Of a DNA stretch of 64,000 bases, positions 17,173 through 25,917 are shown piece after piece (within the stretch, counting starts at the first letter, position 1; each line of letters starts with the position of its first letter). The translations under genes were made by a program, and so were the position numbers. Source of the stretch: Actinomycetota bacterium. Its GTDB lineage: Bacteria > Actinomycetota > Thermoleophilia > Gaiellales > F1-60-MAGs149. A model generated the notes under the pieces. That model made no database searches. It saw only the letters and a program-made list of their open reading frames with translations, and was not told where the DNA came from. The DNA lies in assembly GCA_026392355.1 (NCBI GenBank), contig JAPLCF010000030.1, positions 62,001-126,000 on the forward strand. The letters run 5' to 3'.

Positions 17173-17721
17173 ATGGGTGATTCGCGGCTTCCCGAATGGC
17201 AGGTGCACGGCGTGCGGATCCTGCACGACGATGTGGTTCGCATCGAGGAGCACGACGTCGAGACGCCCGAGGGGCGACGTTACGCGTTCCCGATCGTCAA
17301 GTCGCCGGGCTTCGCCAAGGTCGTCCCGATCATGGAGAACGGTGACGTCGTTCTGGTTCGTCAGTACCGCTACGCGGTCGGTGGTGAAACCCTTGAAGTA
17401 CCGGCGGGCGCAATCGATGCCGGCGAGGAGCCGATTGAGAGTGCGCGCCGCGAGTTGTCGGAAGAGGCGCTCGTGACCAGCGATCATCTGGAGCCATTGG
17501 GAGAATTCACCACCAGTCCCGGCCGCATGGACGAGCGTGGCTACGTGTTTCTGGCCCGCAACTGCCGTCCCGACCCGACGGCGGTGCAGCACGAGCCGAC
17601 GCTGCCGCTGCACATGCCGCTCGACGAGGCGATTGCGCTGATCGGCGGGGAGGTGCTCGCGGCCACGAGTTCGCTGGCGCTCCTCCTCGCACAGCGTCGA
17701 CTCGCCGGGGACGATCGGTGA
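17173..17721 (+). CDS. Nudix hydrolase, ADP-ribose pyrophosphatase-like
   Basis: 182 residues. The Nudix box GAIDAGEEPIESARRELSEE (~residues 80-99) is intact apart from Ala in place of the second Gly, and the upstream PGFAKVVPIMENG and QYRYAVGGETLEVPAG match ADP-ribose/NDP-sugar hydrolases. It would hydrolyse a nucleoside-diphosphate sugar to AMP and a sugar phosphate in the cytoplasm. First gene of an apparent operon with pepF (10-nt gap) and methylaspartate ammonia-lyase. ATG 17173 is 6 nt after TACAGT. Confidence 0.88.
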   Translation: MGDSRLPEWQVHGVRILHDDVVRIEEHDVETPEGRRYAFPIVKSPGFAKVVPIMENGDVVLVRQYRYAVGGETLEVPAGAIDAGEEPIESARRELSEEALVTSDHLEPLGEFTTSPGRMDERGYVFLARNCRPDPTAVQHEPTLPLHMPLDEAIALIGGEVLAATSSLALLLAQRRLAGDDR

Positions 17722-17731
17722 CACTTTCGCT

Positions 17732-19516
17732 ATGACTGCCATCACGCCAGTGGGTCCAAACGCCGAGGGCGTGCGCTGGGATCTCTCCGCCATCTGCGCA
17801 GACGTCCCGTCTGCCCATGCTCTGCTCGACGAGTCCATTCTCGCGTCGGAGGCGTTCGACGCCGCCTACCGCGGCCGCGTTGCCACGCTTGACGCCGCTG
17901 GGCTCGCCGAGGCCCTTGCGGAGCTCTCCCGCATCTCCAATGCGCTGCACCGTGTCGGGTCGTACGTGGGGCTCCGGCGGAGTGTCGATGTGAACGACGA
18001 CGAGGCGCGCGATCTGGAGACCGTCGTGGACCAGGGGATGGTGCGGGCGCAGAATGCGCTGCGCTTCTTCGACCTGGAATGGATCGCCCTCGACGACGCG
18101 ATTGCACTGCCGCTGATTGACGCGCCCGAGGTGGCGGCCGATCGGCATCACCTAATGTCCGAACGGCGGTTCCGTCCGCACGTGCTCCCCGACGATCAGG
18201 AGCGCATGCTCGCCGAGCGCGAGCCGGTCGTGTCGGCCTGGCAGAGCCTCTTTGCCCAGACGGTCTCGAACATTCGCGCGCCGTTCGACGATGGAACGGG
18301 CGAAGCCGAGAAGACCGTCGACGAGCTGCTGTCCTACGTACATACCCCGAAGCGCGACGTACGCATCGCGGCACTCGAGACGCTGTACGTGGCGCTCGAG
18401 CCGCACGGCGACGTGCTCGCCTCGTGTTACGACAGCATCGTCGCCGACCGCCTGACGATGGACCGTCTGCGCAACTACGACGCCCCGATGTCGGCGCGCC
18501 ATCTGTCGAACGAGCTCGAGCCCGCATGGGTCGACGCGATGATGGAGGCGATCGAGGCGCGCTACGGCATGGCTCAGCGCTGGTTCCGGCGCAAGGCCGA
18601 GCTGATGGGTGTCGATCGGCTCCACCTCGCCGACCAATACGCGCCGCTCGGTGAGGGGCGCTCCATGCCCTACGAGGAGGCACGCGTCATCGTTGACGAC
18701 GCCTTTGGCCGTTTCTCGCCGGAGCTCACGCGTGTCACGCGCAGCGTGTTCGACGAGCAGCGGGTTGATGCCGAGCCGCGACAAGGCAAGCGCGGGGGAG
18801 CGTTTTGCGCCTCGGTCGCCCAAGACGCGCAGCCGTTCATCATGCTCAACCACACCGATACCCTGCGCGATCTCATGACGGTGGCGCACGAGCTTGGTCA
18901 CGGCATGCATTTCGCGCTGTCGAGTGAGCGCCAGTCGGCACTCTCCATGCACGCGCCGCTCGCGCTGTGCGAGGTACCGAGCACCTTCGCCGAGCTGATC
19001 GTGTTCGAGCGGATGCTCGAGACGGAGCCGGATGCCGCTACGCGCACCGCTCTTATCCGTCAGGAGCTTGAGTCGGGCTTTGCGACGGTGTTCCGCCAGA
19101 CGATGATGGCGCGCTACGAGCAGGATGCCTACGGTGCGCGGATGAGCGGTCAGGCGCTGACCAAGGACCGGCTGGCCGAATTCTGGTTCGCACGCAATCA
19201 GAGCTACTACGGCGATTCGATGGAGCTGCCCGACGGCTACCGCCGCGGCTGGAGCTACATCCCGCACTTCATCAACACGCGCTTCTATACCTACGCCTAC
19301 GCGTTCGCGCACCTCGCCAGCCTCACGCTCTACGCGTTGTACCGCGAGCAGGGCGAGGCGTTCGTTGGTCCCTATCTCGACTTCCTCGCCACCGGTGGCT
19401 CGTCCTCGCCTGGCGCCCAGCTCGGTGCCTTCGGTATCGATCTCGCTGATCCCGCGACGTGGTCGAAGGGACTTGACGAGATGGAGCGCATGCTCGTGCT
19501 TGCGCTCGAGGGCTGA
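17732..19516 (+). CDS. pepF: Oligoendopeptidase F (M3 family)
   Basis: 594 residues, normal for PepF. The zinc site HELGHGMHF lies near residue 386, with the third ligand Glu in the following helix (ALCEVPSTFAELIVF). Downstream YGDSMELPDGYRRGWSYIPH matches the M3B C-terminal region that closes over the peptide. The enzyme degrades short peptides in the cytoplasm. Starts at ATG 17732, 10 nt after the Nudix stop, with no strong Shine-Dalgarno; translational coupling is likely. The next gene starts 3 nt after its stop. Confidence 0.93.
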   Translation: MTAITPVGPNAEGVRWDLSAICADVPSAHALLDESILASEAFDAAYRGRVATLDAAGLAEALAELSRISNALHRVGSYVGLRRSVDVNDDEARDLETVVDQGMVRAQNALRFFDLEWIALDDAIALPLIDAPEVAADRHHLMSERRFRPHVLPDDQERMLAEREPVVSAWQSLFAQTVSNIRAPFDDGTGEAEKTVDELLSYVHTPKRDVRIAALETLYVALEPHGDVLASCYDSIVADRLTMDRLRNYDAPMSARHLSNELEPAWVDAMMEAIEARYGMAQRWFRRKAELMGVDRLHLADQYAPLGEGRSMPYEEARVIVDDAFGRFSPELTRVTRSVFDEQRVDAEPRQGKRGGAFCASVAQDAQPFIMLNHTDTLRDLMTVAHELGHGMHFALSSERQSALSMHAPLALCEVPSTFAELIVFERMLETEPDAATRTALIRQELESGFATVFRQTMMARYEQDAYGARMSGQALTKDRLAEFWFARNQSYYGDSMELPDGYRRGWSYIPHFINTRFYTYAYAFAHLASLTLYALYREQGEAFVGPYLDFLATGGSSSPGAQLGAFGIDLADPATWSKGLDEMERMLVLALEG

Positions 19517-19519
19517 GAC

Positions 19520-20752
19520 ATGCCCGAGCTGGCGTGGCTCGATGCGGTACCGGGTGAGGCCGCGTTCTATGCCGACGATCTGATGGCCATCCGCGCGGGG
19601 GCTGAGCACGACGGCTTTGCCTACCGCGGTGACCCGATTACCCCGGGTCACCTGGCCGTGCGTAGCCCCGCACGGGCCATCCTGTTGCGGGTCGAGATGG
19701 CGTCCGGCGCGGTTGGCTGGGGCGACGCGGTGTCCGTGCAGTACGCCGGTGTCGGCGGGCGCGACGCCCCCGTCGACCCGGCGGTCCTCGGTGTCGAGAT
19801 CGACTTCGCCGCGCGTTCGCTTCTTGAGGCGGGCGAGCTCGACTTCGCAGCCGCCTGTCAGCTCGTGGAGGAGTTGCGCTTCGACGGGCGCCCTCTCCAT
19901 ACCGCAGTGCGGTACGGCCTCAGTCAGGCGTTGCTCAATGCGAACGCAGCTGAGGCGGGCCGCAGCCCGATTCACGTGCTCGCGGAGCTAACGGGTTTGG
20001 AGGAGCCAGAGCTTCTCCCGGTGTACGCGCAGAGCGGTGATGAACGGGAGCTCAATGCCGACCGCATGATTCTGCGGGGCGTCGAGGTTCTACCGCACGG
20101 ATTGTTCAACTCGTTGGCGTCCTTCGGCCACGATGGAGCCCTGTTTCTCCGGTACGTCGCGTGGCTGAGGCGCCGGGTCGCGGAACTGGGTGCGCCGGGA
20201 TATCGGCCACGGTTTCACCTCGATCTGTACGGGATGCTCGGACAGGCGGTTGCGCTGGACATCAATCGCATGGCCGGCTTTCTCATCGAGGCGGAGACGG
20301 CAGCGGAGGGGTTCCCGCTCGCGATCGAGTCGCCCTGCTACGGCCGAGACGTCAAAGAGACCGTCGAGTTGCTCAGCAGGCTCCGAGCCGAGCTCCAGCG
20401 GCGCGGCAGCAAGGTCACTCTGGTCGCCGATGAGTTCTGCAACACCGATGACGATGTGGCGCAGTTCGTCGCTGCAGAGGCCGTCGATCTGATCCAGATC
20501 AAGATGCCCGATCTCGGCTCCCTGACCCGCGCGGTAGCCGCTGCGCAGGTATGTCGGGCAGCAGGGCTCGGAGTCTTCATTGGCGGGTCGTGCGCCGAAA
20601 CAGAGGTGAGTGCTATTGCGAGCACGCATGTTGCTCTCGCGGTTGAGGCGAACCAGGTGCTCGCCAAGCCCGGCATGGGCGTGGATGAGGGCGTAACGAT
20701 CGTGCGCAACGCGATGCGGCGAGCGCTCGTTGACTGGGAACGGGTCTCCTAG
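19520..20752 (+). CDS. mal: Methylaspartate ammonia-lyase
   Basis: 410 residues, close to the usual 413. An enolase-superfamily fold: the catalytic lysine is in LIQIKMPDLGSL (~328), metal ligands are expected at HLDLYGML, AIESPCY and VADEFCN, and GGSCAETEVSA is the family C-terminal signature. It interconverts threo-3-methylaspartate with mesaconate and ammonia. Glutamate mutase, its usual partner in glutamate fermentation or the methylaspartate cycle, is not in the window. It follows pepF by 3 nt, so a role in amino-acid breakdown is inferred. The stop TAG is shared (CTAG) with the convergent exporter. Confidence 0.9.
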   Translation: MPELAWLDAVPGEAAFYADDLMAIRAGAEHDGFAYRGDPITPGHLAVRSPARAILLRVEMASGAVGWGDAVSVQYAGVGGRDAPVDPAVLGVEIDFAARSLLEAGELDFAAACQLVEELRFDGRPLHTAVRYGLSQALLNANAAEAGRSPIHVLAELTGLEEPELLPVYAQSGDERELNADRMILRGVEVLPHGLFNSLASFGHDGALFLRYVAWLRRRVAELGAPGYRPRFHLDLYGMLGQAVALDINRMAGFLIEAETAAEGFPLAIESPCYGRDVKETVELLSRLRAELQRRGSKVTLVADEFCNTDDDVAQFVAAEAVDLIQIKMPDLGSLTRAVAAAQVCRAAGLGVFIGGSCAETEVSAIASTHVALAVEANQVLAKPGMGVDEGVTIVRNAMRRALVDWERVS

Positions 20753-21492
20753 ATAACGCCGGCGAGCCCTCGGCCCGCCGTGACGAGAGCGAGCAGTAAC
20801 AGGATCCAAAGGACGCGCGTGCGAAACTTCGACGTGTCGGAGCCGTGGAACATCCGGTGACCGATCCACGACCCGATCGCCAGGGCGGGGAGACAGAACA
20901 ACACGGTGACGAGCACGTCTCGGTCGATCAGACCGCCGACGCCAAACGACGCTACCGCGACAAGGTCGAGCACGAGAAAGCACGCCATCATCGACGCGCG
21001 TGAGACGTGTGCGCCGCGCTCGGTGCCCAGGAAAAAGAGGGCTACCGGTGGGCCGCTGATTCCGAACGCACCGTTGAGAAGGCCGGCCACACCGCCGACA
21101 CCGACCGTAGCCGCATCTCCCGGTGCTGGCCGTGTGCCGCTGGATCGGAGCAGCATGATCGCCGCGACCGCTATCACGAGGGCAATACCGATGCGCGCCG
21201 CGTCAGCAGGGATGTGGATGAGCACGACTGCGCCTACTGGGGTGAGGACAAGCGCGCCGGCGAGGAGCGTGAGCACCGGTCGCCATTCGATCTGCCGCCA
21301 GACCGGTGGCAGCAAGAGCAGGCCGACGATGACCTCGAGGATGAGCACGGTCGGAATCGCCACATCAGGCGGTGCGGTCAACGAGATGCCCGCCACGCCG
21401 ATCATCGCAAAGCCGAAGCCGCTGTAGCCTCGAACAACGGAGGCGACGAAGATCACGCCGACTGCCAGCGCGATGATGAGAGCACTGGTCAC
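20749..21492 (-). CDS. TauE/SafE-type membrane exporter (TSUP family)
   Basis: 247 residues with about eight hydrophobic segments and the TSUP repeat motif GYSGFGFAMIG near the N-terminus, mirrored by LLNGAFGISGPPVALFFL in the second half. Family members move sulfite, sulfoacetate or other organosulfur anions out of the cell. It lies 30 nt downstream of ssuD on the same strand, so disposal of sulfite released from sulfonates is the simplest reading (inference). Confidence 0.88.
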   Translation of the reverse strand: MTSALIIALAVGVIFVASVVRGYSGFGFAMIGVAGISLTAPPDVAIPTVLILEVIVGLLLLPPVWRQIEWRPVLTLLAGALVLTPVGAVVLIHIPADAARIGIALVIAVAAIMLLRSSGTRPAPGDAATVGVGGVAGLLNGAFGISGPPVALFFLGTERGAHVSRASMMACFLVLDLVAVASFGVGGLIDRDVLVTVLFCLPALAIGSWIGHRMFHGSDTSKFRTRVLWILLLLALVTAGRGLAGVI

Positions 21493-21522
21493 GATCAGAA
21501 CCCTACGATACGGATCGCCGGA

Positions 21523-22605
21523 TCAGGGACGCAAACGCTTGACGCGTGGCACGACTTCCTCGCCAACCCGGTAGGCCTCTTCGAGGTGCGGGTAGCCCGA
21601 GAGGATGAACTCCTCGAAGCCAATGTCGATGTAGTCGGCGAGCTTGGCGGCCACTTCGTCGTAGTTCCCAACCACCGCCGTACCCGCGCCGTCGCGCACC
21701 AGCGCGGGTCCGGCCCAGAGGGTTGGCTCAATCTCGAGGTCCTTCGTGGTCAGCGAGGCGTTATCGATCAGCGCGGTCATACGCGACTGGCCGACGGAAT
21801 CCATCTTGGAGAAGTACTCGCGCGCTTGGGCCATCGTCTGCTCGTCCATGCTGGCGAGGAGTCGGTCGGCGACGGCCCAGGCCTCGTCGGAGGTATCTCG
21901 GGCGATGATCAACAGACGGATGCCCGGGCGCACGTAGCGCCCCTGCGCCGCCGCAGCAGCCTTCACGATGGCGATCCGCTCGATCAGCTGTTCGCGTGGC
22001 TCGCCCCACATCAGATGACAATCGACGTGCTTGGCCGCGACTTCGACTGCTGCCGGGGAGGCGCCCCCGAAATAGACGGGCGGCCTCTTCGCCTCGATCA
22101 GCAGCGAAGCCTGCTCCACCTTGAAGTGGTCACCTTCGAAGTCGAAGGGGTCGTAGTCGAAGCACCGGTTGAAGATTTCGAGAAACTCGTCGGTGCGGGC
22201 GTAGCGCTGATCGTGTCCGAGGAAGTCGCCGAGTGCCCGTTGCTCCCCGGGGTTGCCGCCGGTGACGATGTTGATGATCAGGCGGTCATCGGCCATCCGC
22301 TGGAAGGTTGCAGCGGTATGCGCGGCCCACGCCGGAGCGATGCTCGACGGGCGAAAGGCGATGATCGGCTTGATCTTCTGCGTGTGTTGGACCACGGCGG
22401 ACCCGAGGATCCACGCTTCGTCGCAGCCGGTGCCGGTGGGCGTCAGGGCGCCCACGAAGCCGACGTTCTCGGCGGCCTGGGCGACCTCGGCGAGGTACTT
22501 GATGCTGACCGGGCGGGCGATGCTGACATCGGCCTTGCCGTCGAGGGCGTCGGTGATGTTGCGCCCGTCACCGGAGGAGGGGAGAAACCAATGGAACTGC
22601 GTCAT
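21523..22605 (-). CDS. ssuD: FMNH2-dependent alkanesulfonate monooxygenase
   Basis: 360 residues of the bacterial luciferase-like SsuD family. Recognisable are FHWFLPSSGDGR at the N-terminus, IIAFRPSSIAP, RLIINIVTGGNPGEQRALGD and VYFGGASPAAVEVAAKHVD. SsuD splits sulfonates into aldehyde and sulfite using reduced FMN supplied by a flavin reductase (SsuE), which is not in this operon. The start overlaps the ssuB stop (ATGA). Last enzyme gene of ssuCABD. Confidence 0.95.
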   Translation of the reverse strand: MTQFHWFLPSSGDGRNITDALDGKADVSIARPVSIKYLAEVAQAAENVGFVGALTPTGTGCDEAWILGSAVVQHTQKIKPIIAFRPSSIAPAWAAHTAATFQRMADDRLIINIVTGGNPGEQRALGDFLGHDQRYARTDEFLEIFNRCFDYDPFDFEGDHFKVEQASLLIEAKRPPVYFGGASPAAVEVAAKHVDCHLMWGEPREQLIERIAIVKAAAAAQGRYVRPGIRLLIIARDTSDEAWAVADRLLASMDEQTMAQAREYFSKMDSVGQSRMTALIDNASLTTKDLEIEPTLWAGPALVRDGAGTAVVGNYDEVAAKLADYIDIGFEEFILSGYPHLEEAYRVGEEVVPRVKRLRP

Positions 22606-23432
22606 CGGGGGACCTCGCTTTGGGAGCGCTGGTAGTCATCGTCCATCGCGTGGGAGATCTGCGAGCGCAGATCGGCGTAGCCGGCGTCGTGGTGCGTGTC
22701 GCCCTCGGCGTCGCGCTGGAGATTGAGGGGGAGGTCGAGCAGGACATGGCCGGGGCGGCCGCCGAGCACGATCGCGCGGGTACCGAGGATCAGCGCTTCG
22801 TCAACGGAGTGGGTCACAAACACAATCGTCTTGTGGGTCTCGCGCCAGAGGGCGTGGAGTTCCTGCTGCATGTGCTCGCGCGTGATCGCATCGAGGGCGC
22901 CGAAGGGTTCGTCCATCAGGAGGACTTCGGGGTCGCCGGCAAGGGCCCGGGCCGTCGCGCAACGCTGCTGCATGCCACCGGAAAGCTCGTACGTGCGGCG
23001 ATGCATCGCGTCACCGAGGCCAACCTGCCGGAGGAGACGCTCCGCCTCGGCGCGCCGCTCACCGCGCGGATACCCGCGCAACTTCAGCGCGAGTTCGACG
23101 TTGCCACGGACGCTGCGCCAAGGGAACAGTGTCGGCTGCTGGAAGACCATGCCGCGATCGGGGCCGGGGGCGCTGATCTCGCGATCATCGATCGTGATAC
23201 GGCCGATGCTGACGGGCATGAACCCGGCGACCAGCCGCAAGAGCGTCGACTTACCGCAGCCCGACGCGCCAACGATGCAGAGAAACTCGCCGCCGGGGAC
23301 GTCGAGGTCGATCGGACCGAGCACCGGATTCGCCGACGCACCCTGCCCGTAGACATGGTGGACGTCGGCGAATCGCAGTGCTCCGGGGCGCGTGGCCACG
23401 ACGCCCGAGTTGTCATCAGTTGTCGTGGCCAC
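22602..23432 (-). CDS. ssuB: Sulfonate ABC transporter ATPase
   Basis: 276 residues. Walker A GASGCGKST, Q-loop FQQPTLFPW, signature LSGGMQQRCA, Walker B VLLMDEPFGA and the switch His in FVTHSVDEAL are complete. Similar to SsuB/TauB ATPases. The first ~20 residues are a short extension. It follows ssuA by 14 nt and overlaps ssuD by 4 nt, and it works with the SsuC permease and SsuA binding protein at the membrane. Confidence 0.94.
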   Translation of the reverse strand: MATTTDDNSGVVATRPGALRFADVHHVYGQGASANPVLGPIDLDVPGGEFLCIVGASGCGKSTLLRLVAGFMPVSIGRITIDDREISAPGPDRGMVFQQPTLFPWRSVRGNVELALKLRGYPRGERRAEAERLLRQVGLGDAMHRRTYELSGGMQQRCATARALAGDPEVLLMDEPFGALDAITREHMQQELHALWRETHKTIVFVTHSVDEALILGTRAIVLGGRPGHVLLDLPLNLQRDAEGDTHHDAGYADLRSQISHAMDDDYQRSQSEVPR

Positions 23433-23446
23433 GCGTCTCCTTCTCG

Positions 23447-24532
23447 TTAGGAAGCGGGGGTGACCGCCGCTGCCCAGGTGCCGTTGATGCCCTTCTGGAA
23501 GACATCCAGCGCCGGGACCGCGTCGATCGCGTCCTGCGTCTTAAGGAAGGTTGCCGCATCGAGCAGGTTGTTCGCAAACGCACCCGGCGCGCTCGGCGTG
23601 CCGAGGTACTCCGCGGAAGCCTGCTGCTTCGCGTCGAGCCAGATCAGCTCCTTGGCCTGGGCGAGTGCCTCAGCGGGCTCCAGGGTCAGAGCAGCACCGA
23701 TCGCCTCGCTGGCGGCGGTGGGATCCGTGTTGTACAGGTCGACGGCGCGAGCCTGCTGGTCAACCCAGATCTGAACGATGTCCGAGTGGTTGGTCGCGAG
23801 GTCGTTGCTGACGACGGCGAGGTCGGCAGTCGTCTTACCAGCTGCGGCCAGATCGGCGCTCGTGATCAGCTGCTTGCCGGTCGTGCGGAGCTCTGCGAGC
23901 ACCGGCAGCCAGATGTAGGCGCCGTCGATGTCACCGCGCTCCCAGGCAGCCTGGATGTCCGCAGGCTCGAGGTCGATGATCTCGACCGACGCCGGATCGA
24001 CGCCATTCTGCTCGAGGGCAGCCAGGAGGCTGAAGTGCGCCGTGGAGCCGAACGGGGTGCCGATCTTCTTGCCGGCCAGGCCCTTGATGTCCGTGATACC
24101 ACTGTCGTTGGTGACGACCAGGGACTCGGCGGTGCCGATCACGTCGAAGATCCACGGCACCTGATACGGAATCAGCAGGGGCTCGGAGAGGCCCTTGGTG
24201 ACGGGGCTCGAGCCGGCCAAGCCGATGTCGAGATCGCCGGCAACGAACGCGGTGTTGACGTCGCCGCCCGACTCGAACTTAATCCACTCGACGGTGACGT
24301 TCTTGTCCTTCAGTGCCTCCTCGAGCCAGCCGTTCTGGCGCACGATGGAGTCGCCGTTCGGGATGGCCTGGTAGCCGATGCGAAGGGTCATGGGCTCAGA
24401 CGATGCGCCGCTGTCGGCCGACGAGCTGCTGCTGTCAGAACCGCCGCAGGCCGCGACGACGAGCGCCACGATCGCGAGCAGCGCGAGTGCCAAGATCGCA
24501 CGGATTCCGACGCTGTTGGTGGGACGGGACAT
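23447..24532 (-). CDS. ssuA: Sulfonate-binding lipoprotein
   Basis: 361 residues. Lipoprotein signal with lipobox VVAAC followed by Gly-Gly-Ser-Asp and a Ser-rich linker; the mature NMT1/SsuA-type domain begins at LRIGYQAIPNGDSIVRQNGW. It captures aliphatic sulfonates (or taurine) outside the membrane for SsuBC. ATG 24532 is chosen because it precedes the signal directly, with a GAAAGGACCACCCC stretch upstream. It lies between ssuC (49 nt) and ssuB (14 nt). Confidence 0.92.
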   Translation of the reverse strand: MSRPTNSVGIRAILALALLAIVALVVAACGGSDSSSSSADSGASSEPMTLRIGYQAIPNGDSIVRQNGWLEEALKDKNVTVEWIKFESGGDVNTAFVAGDLDIGLAGSSPVTKGLSEPLLIPYQVPWIFDVIGTAESLVVTNDSGITDIKGLAGKKIGTPFGSTAHFSLLAALEQNGVDPASVEIIDLEPADIQAAWERGDIDGAYIWLPVLAELRTTGKQLITSADLAAAGKTTADLAVVSNDLATNHSDIVQIWVDQQARAVDLYNTDPTAASEAIGAALTLEPAEALAQAKELIWLDAKQQASAEYLGTPSAPGAFANNLLDAATFLKTQDAIDAVPALDVFQKGINGTWAAAVTPAS

Positions 24533-24581
24533 GGTGGGGTGGTCCTTTCGGGACGAGGGGTGGGGATGGTCGGGGAGCGGG

Positions 24582-25421
24582 TTAGGCGCGGCCACGCCAG
24601 GGCACGACCCGGCGGTCGAGCGCGCGGATGGCGATGTCGAGCAGGACGGCGACGATGCCGATGACGATGATGCCCAGCACGACGACGTCGGTTTTGTTGA
24701 AGCGCTGCGCGTCGCGCACCATGCCCCCGATGCCGGGCAGGCCGTTGACCGTCTCGGCAGCCACAATCGTCGTGAACGTGACGCCCAGCGCGACGCGCAA
24801 GCCCGTCATCATCTCCGGCAGGGCGGAGGGCAGGACGACCTGGGTGATCGTCTGCAGACGGCTGGCGCCGAGTGAGCGGACGGCGAGTAGTCGATCGATC
24901 GGAACGTTGCCAACGGCGTCGGCGGTGGCGATGGCGATTGGTGCCACGGCGGCGAGAAACAGGAGCACGACCTTGGCGGAGTCACCAATGCCAAACCAGA
25001 TGATCAGGAGGCTGAAGTACGCCAGGGGCGGGAGGCTCCGGATCACCGTGACACCCGGATGCAAAATCGCGGCAATCGTCTTTGACGCTCCGAGCGCGAT
25101 GCCAAGTGGCACGCCGATGAGAACGCCGAGGGCGAGGCCCTCGAAGAGCCGCGACATCGAGCTCCACAGGTGCTGCCAGAGGTACTCACCGCTGTACCCG
25201 ACGTTTCCATCATGGGTGGTCGAAGCCCGGATGAACTGCTCCCAGACGTCGGACGGACGCGGGACGAAGAGCGGCTTCCAGACCTCTGCCAAGGCGACGA
25301 GATACCAGACGATCAGGAAGGCAAGGACTGCGGCCACGCTGATCAGCGGGTACAACCACGAGCCGCGGGAGCGCTTGCGCTTGGGCGCAGGGTTCTGCGA
25401 GAGGTCGGTGGTCGTCGCCAC
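24582..25421 (-). CDS. ssuC: Sulfonate ABC transporter permease
   Basis: 279 residues, with six or so membrane segments and the permease EAA-type motif that contacts the ATPase (DRLLAVRSLGASRLQTITQV, followed by a Pro-Glu). Similar to SsuC/TauC. First gene of the minus-strand operon ssuC-ssuA-ssuB-ssuD-tauE. The start is GTG at 25421; there is no Shine-Dalgarno, but a consensus-like promoter ends 6 nt before it, so the mRNA probably begins at the start codon. Confidence 0.93.
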   Translation of the reverse strand: MATTTDLSQNPAPKRKRSRGSWLYPLISVAAVLAFLIVWYLVALAEVWKPLFVPRPSDVWEQFIRASTTHDGNVGYSGEYLWQHLWSSMSRLFEGLALGVLIGVPLGIALGASKTIAAILHPGVTVIRSLPPLAYFSLLIIWFGIGDSAKVVLLFLAAVAPIAIATADAVGNVPIDRLLAVRSLGASRLQTITQVVLPSALPEMMTGLRVALGVTFTTIVAAETVNGLPGIGGMVRDAQRFNKTDVVVLGIIVIGIVAVLLDIAIRALDRRVVPWRGRA

Positions 25422-25427
25422 GTCCGG

Positions 25428-25455
25428 AGTGTACAGGTATCTATAACGTTGTCAA
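25428..25455 (-). promoter_or_regulatory. Leaderless-type promoter of the ssu operon
   Basis: On the minus strand a perfect -35 TTGACA (25455-25450), a 16-nt spacer and -10 TACACT (25433-25428) are followed after 6 nt by the GTG of ssuC. Transcription would start at or next to the G of the start codon. Confidence 0.7.
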
Positions 25456-25686
25456 ATAGATTGCATAAAAAAACGAGATGCGCATCAGCTCCAAGGTAGA
25501 TGAGCAGGAACGACTCGGGGTCTCTGTCGGAACACGTGGTGCGCGCCGCGACGAGGCGTCGCGCGAGCCGTCAGTTGATCGACGCAGGCCTCACCACGCG
25601 CGGTTGGGGACCTCACTGCCGGGCGCAACTCCGATCTTGCTCGGCGCACGGGTGCTCATGCACGCTCGCCTTGGTCCTCGCGCGTA
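25456..25686. other. Non-coding spacer between the ssu promoter and tRNA-Leu
   Basis: About 230 bases with no convincing gene on either strand. The reading frames that cross it continue antisense through the tRNA and lack ribosome sites. A run of seven A lies at 25468-25474 next to the ssu -35 region. Nothing else is recognised. Confidence 0.5.
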
Positions 25687-25770
25687 TGCCGGGGGCGGGG
25701 CTCGAACCCGCACGTTGTTGCCAACGCCGGATTTTGAGTCCGGTGCGTCTACCAGTTCCGCCACCCCGGC
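25687..25770 (-). tRNA. tRNA-Leu (anticodon CAA)
   Basis: The minus strand folds as a class-II tRNA: acceptor GCCGGGG/CCCCGGC, anticodon stem CCGGA/TCCGG with loop CTCAAAA (anticodon CAA), a long variable arm (GTTGGCAACAAC), T-arm GCGGG-TTCGAGC-CCCGC and discriminator A. It reads UUG. CCA is not encoded. Confidence 0.95.
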
Positions 25771-25777
25771 AGGGGGA

Positions 25778-25800
25778 GACAGGACAATATCGCGCCTGTC
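25778..25800. repeat. Inverted repeat upstream of tRNA-Leu and glnA
   Basis: GACAGG and CCTGTC flank an 11-nt A/T-containing centre, between the tRNA 5' end and the putative glnA promoter. It could be an operator for either direction, or incidental. Confidence 0.3.
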
Positions 25801-25813
25801 CGGTTGCGTGTGC

Positions 25814-25819
25814 TACCTT
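25814..25819 (+). promoter_or_regulatory. Putative -10 element of glnA
   Basis: TACCTT, the same hexamer as before rpsO. It would start transcription near 25826 and give a G+C-rich leader of about 90 nt before glnA containing a CGTGGT/ACCACG stem. No good -35 is seen. Confidence 0.4.
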
Positions 25820-25917
25820 GGTGGCGTGGTTGGCAATGGCGCCGACCACGACGCGACGAGGCGTCCCTCCGTCGCGGCGTGCCCGGTGGGGCGACGCCGC
25901 CTGAAACGGAGACGCAC

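Noticed and set aside
18152-19975. 607-codon minus-strand frame opposite pepF and mal
   Set aside because: Same shadow effect; pepF catalytic motifs are all on the plus strand.
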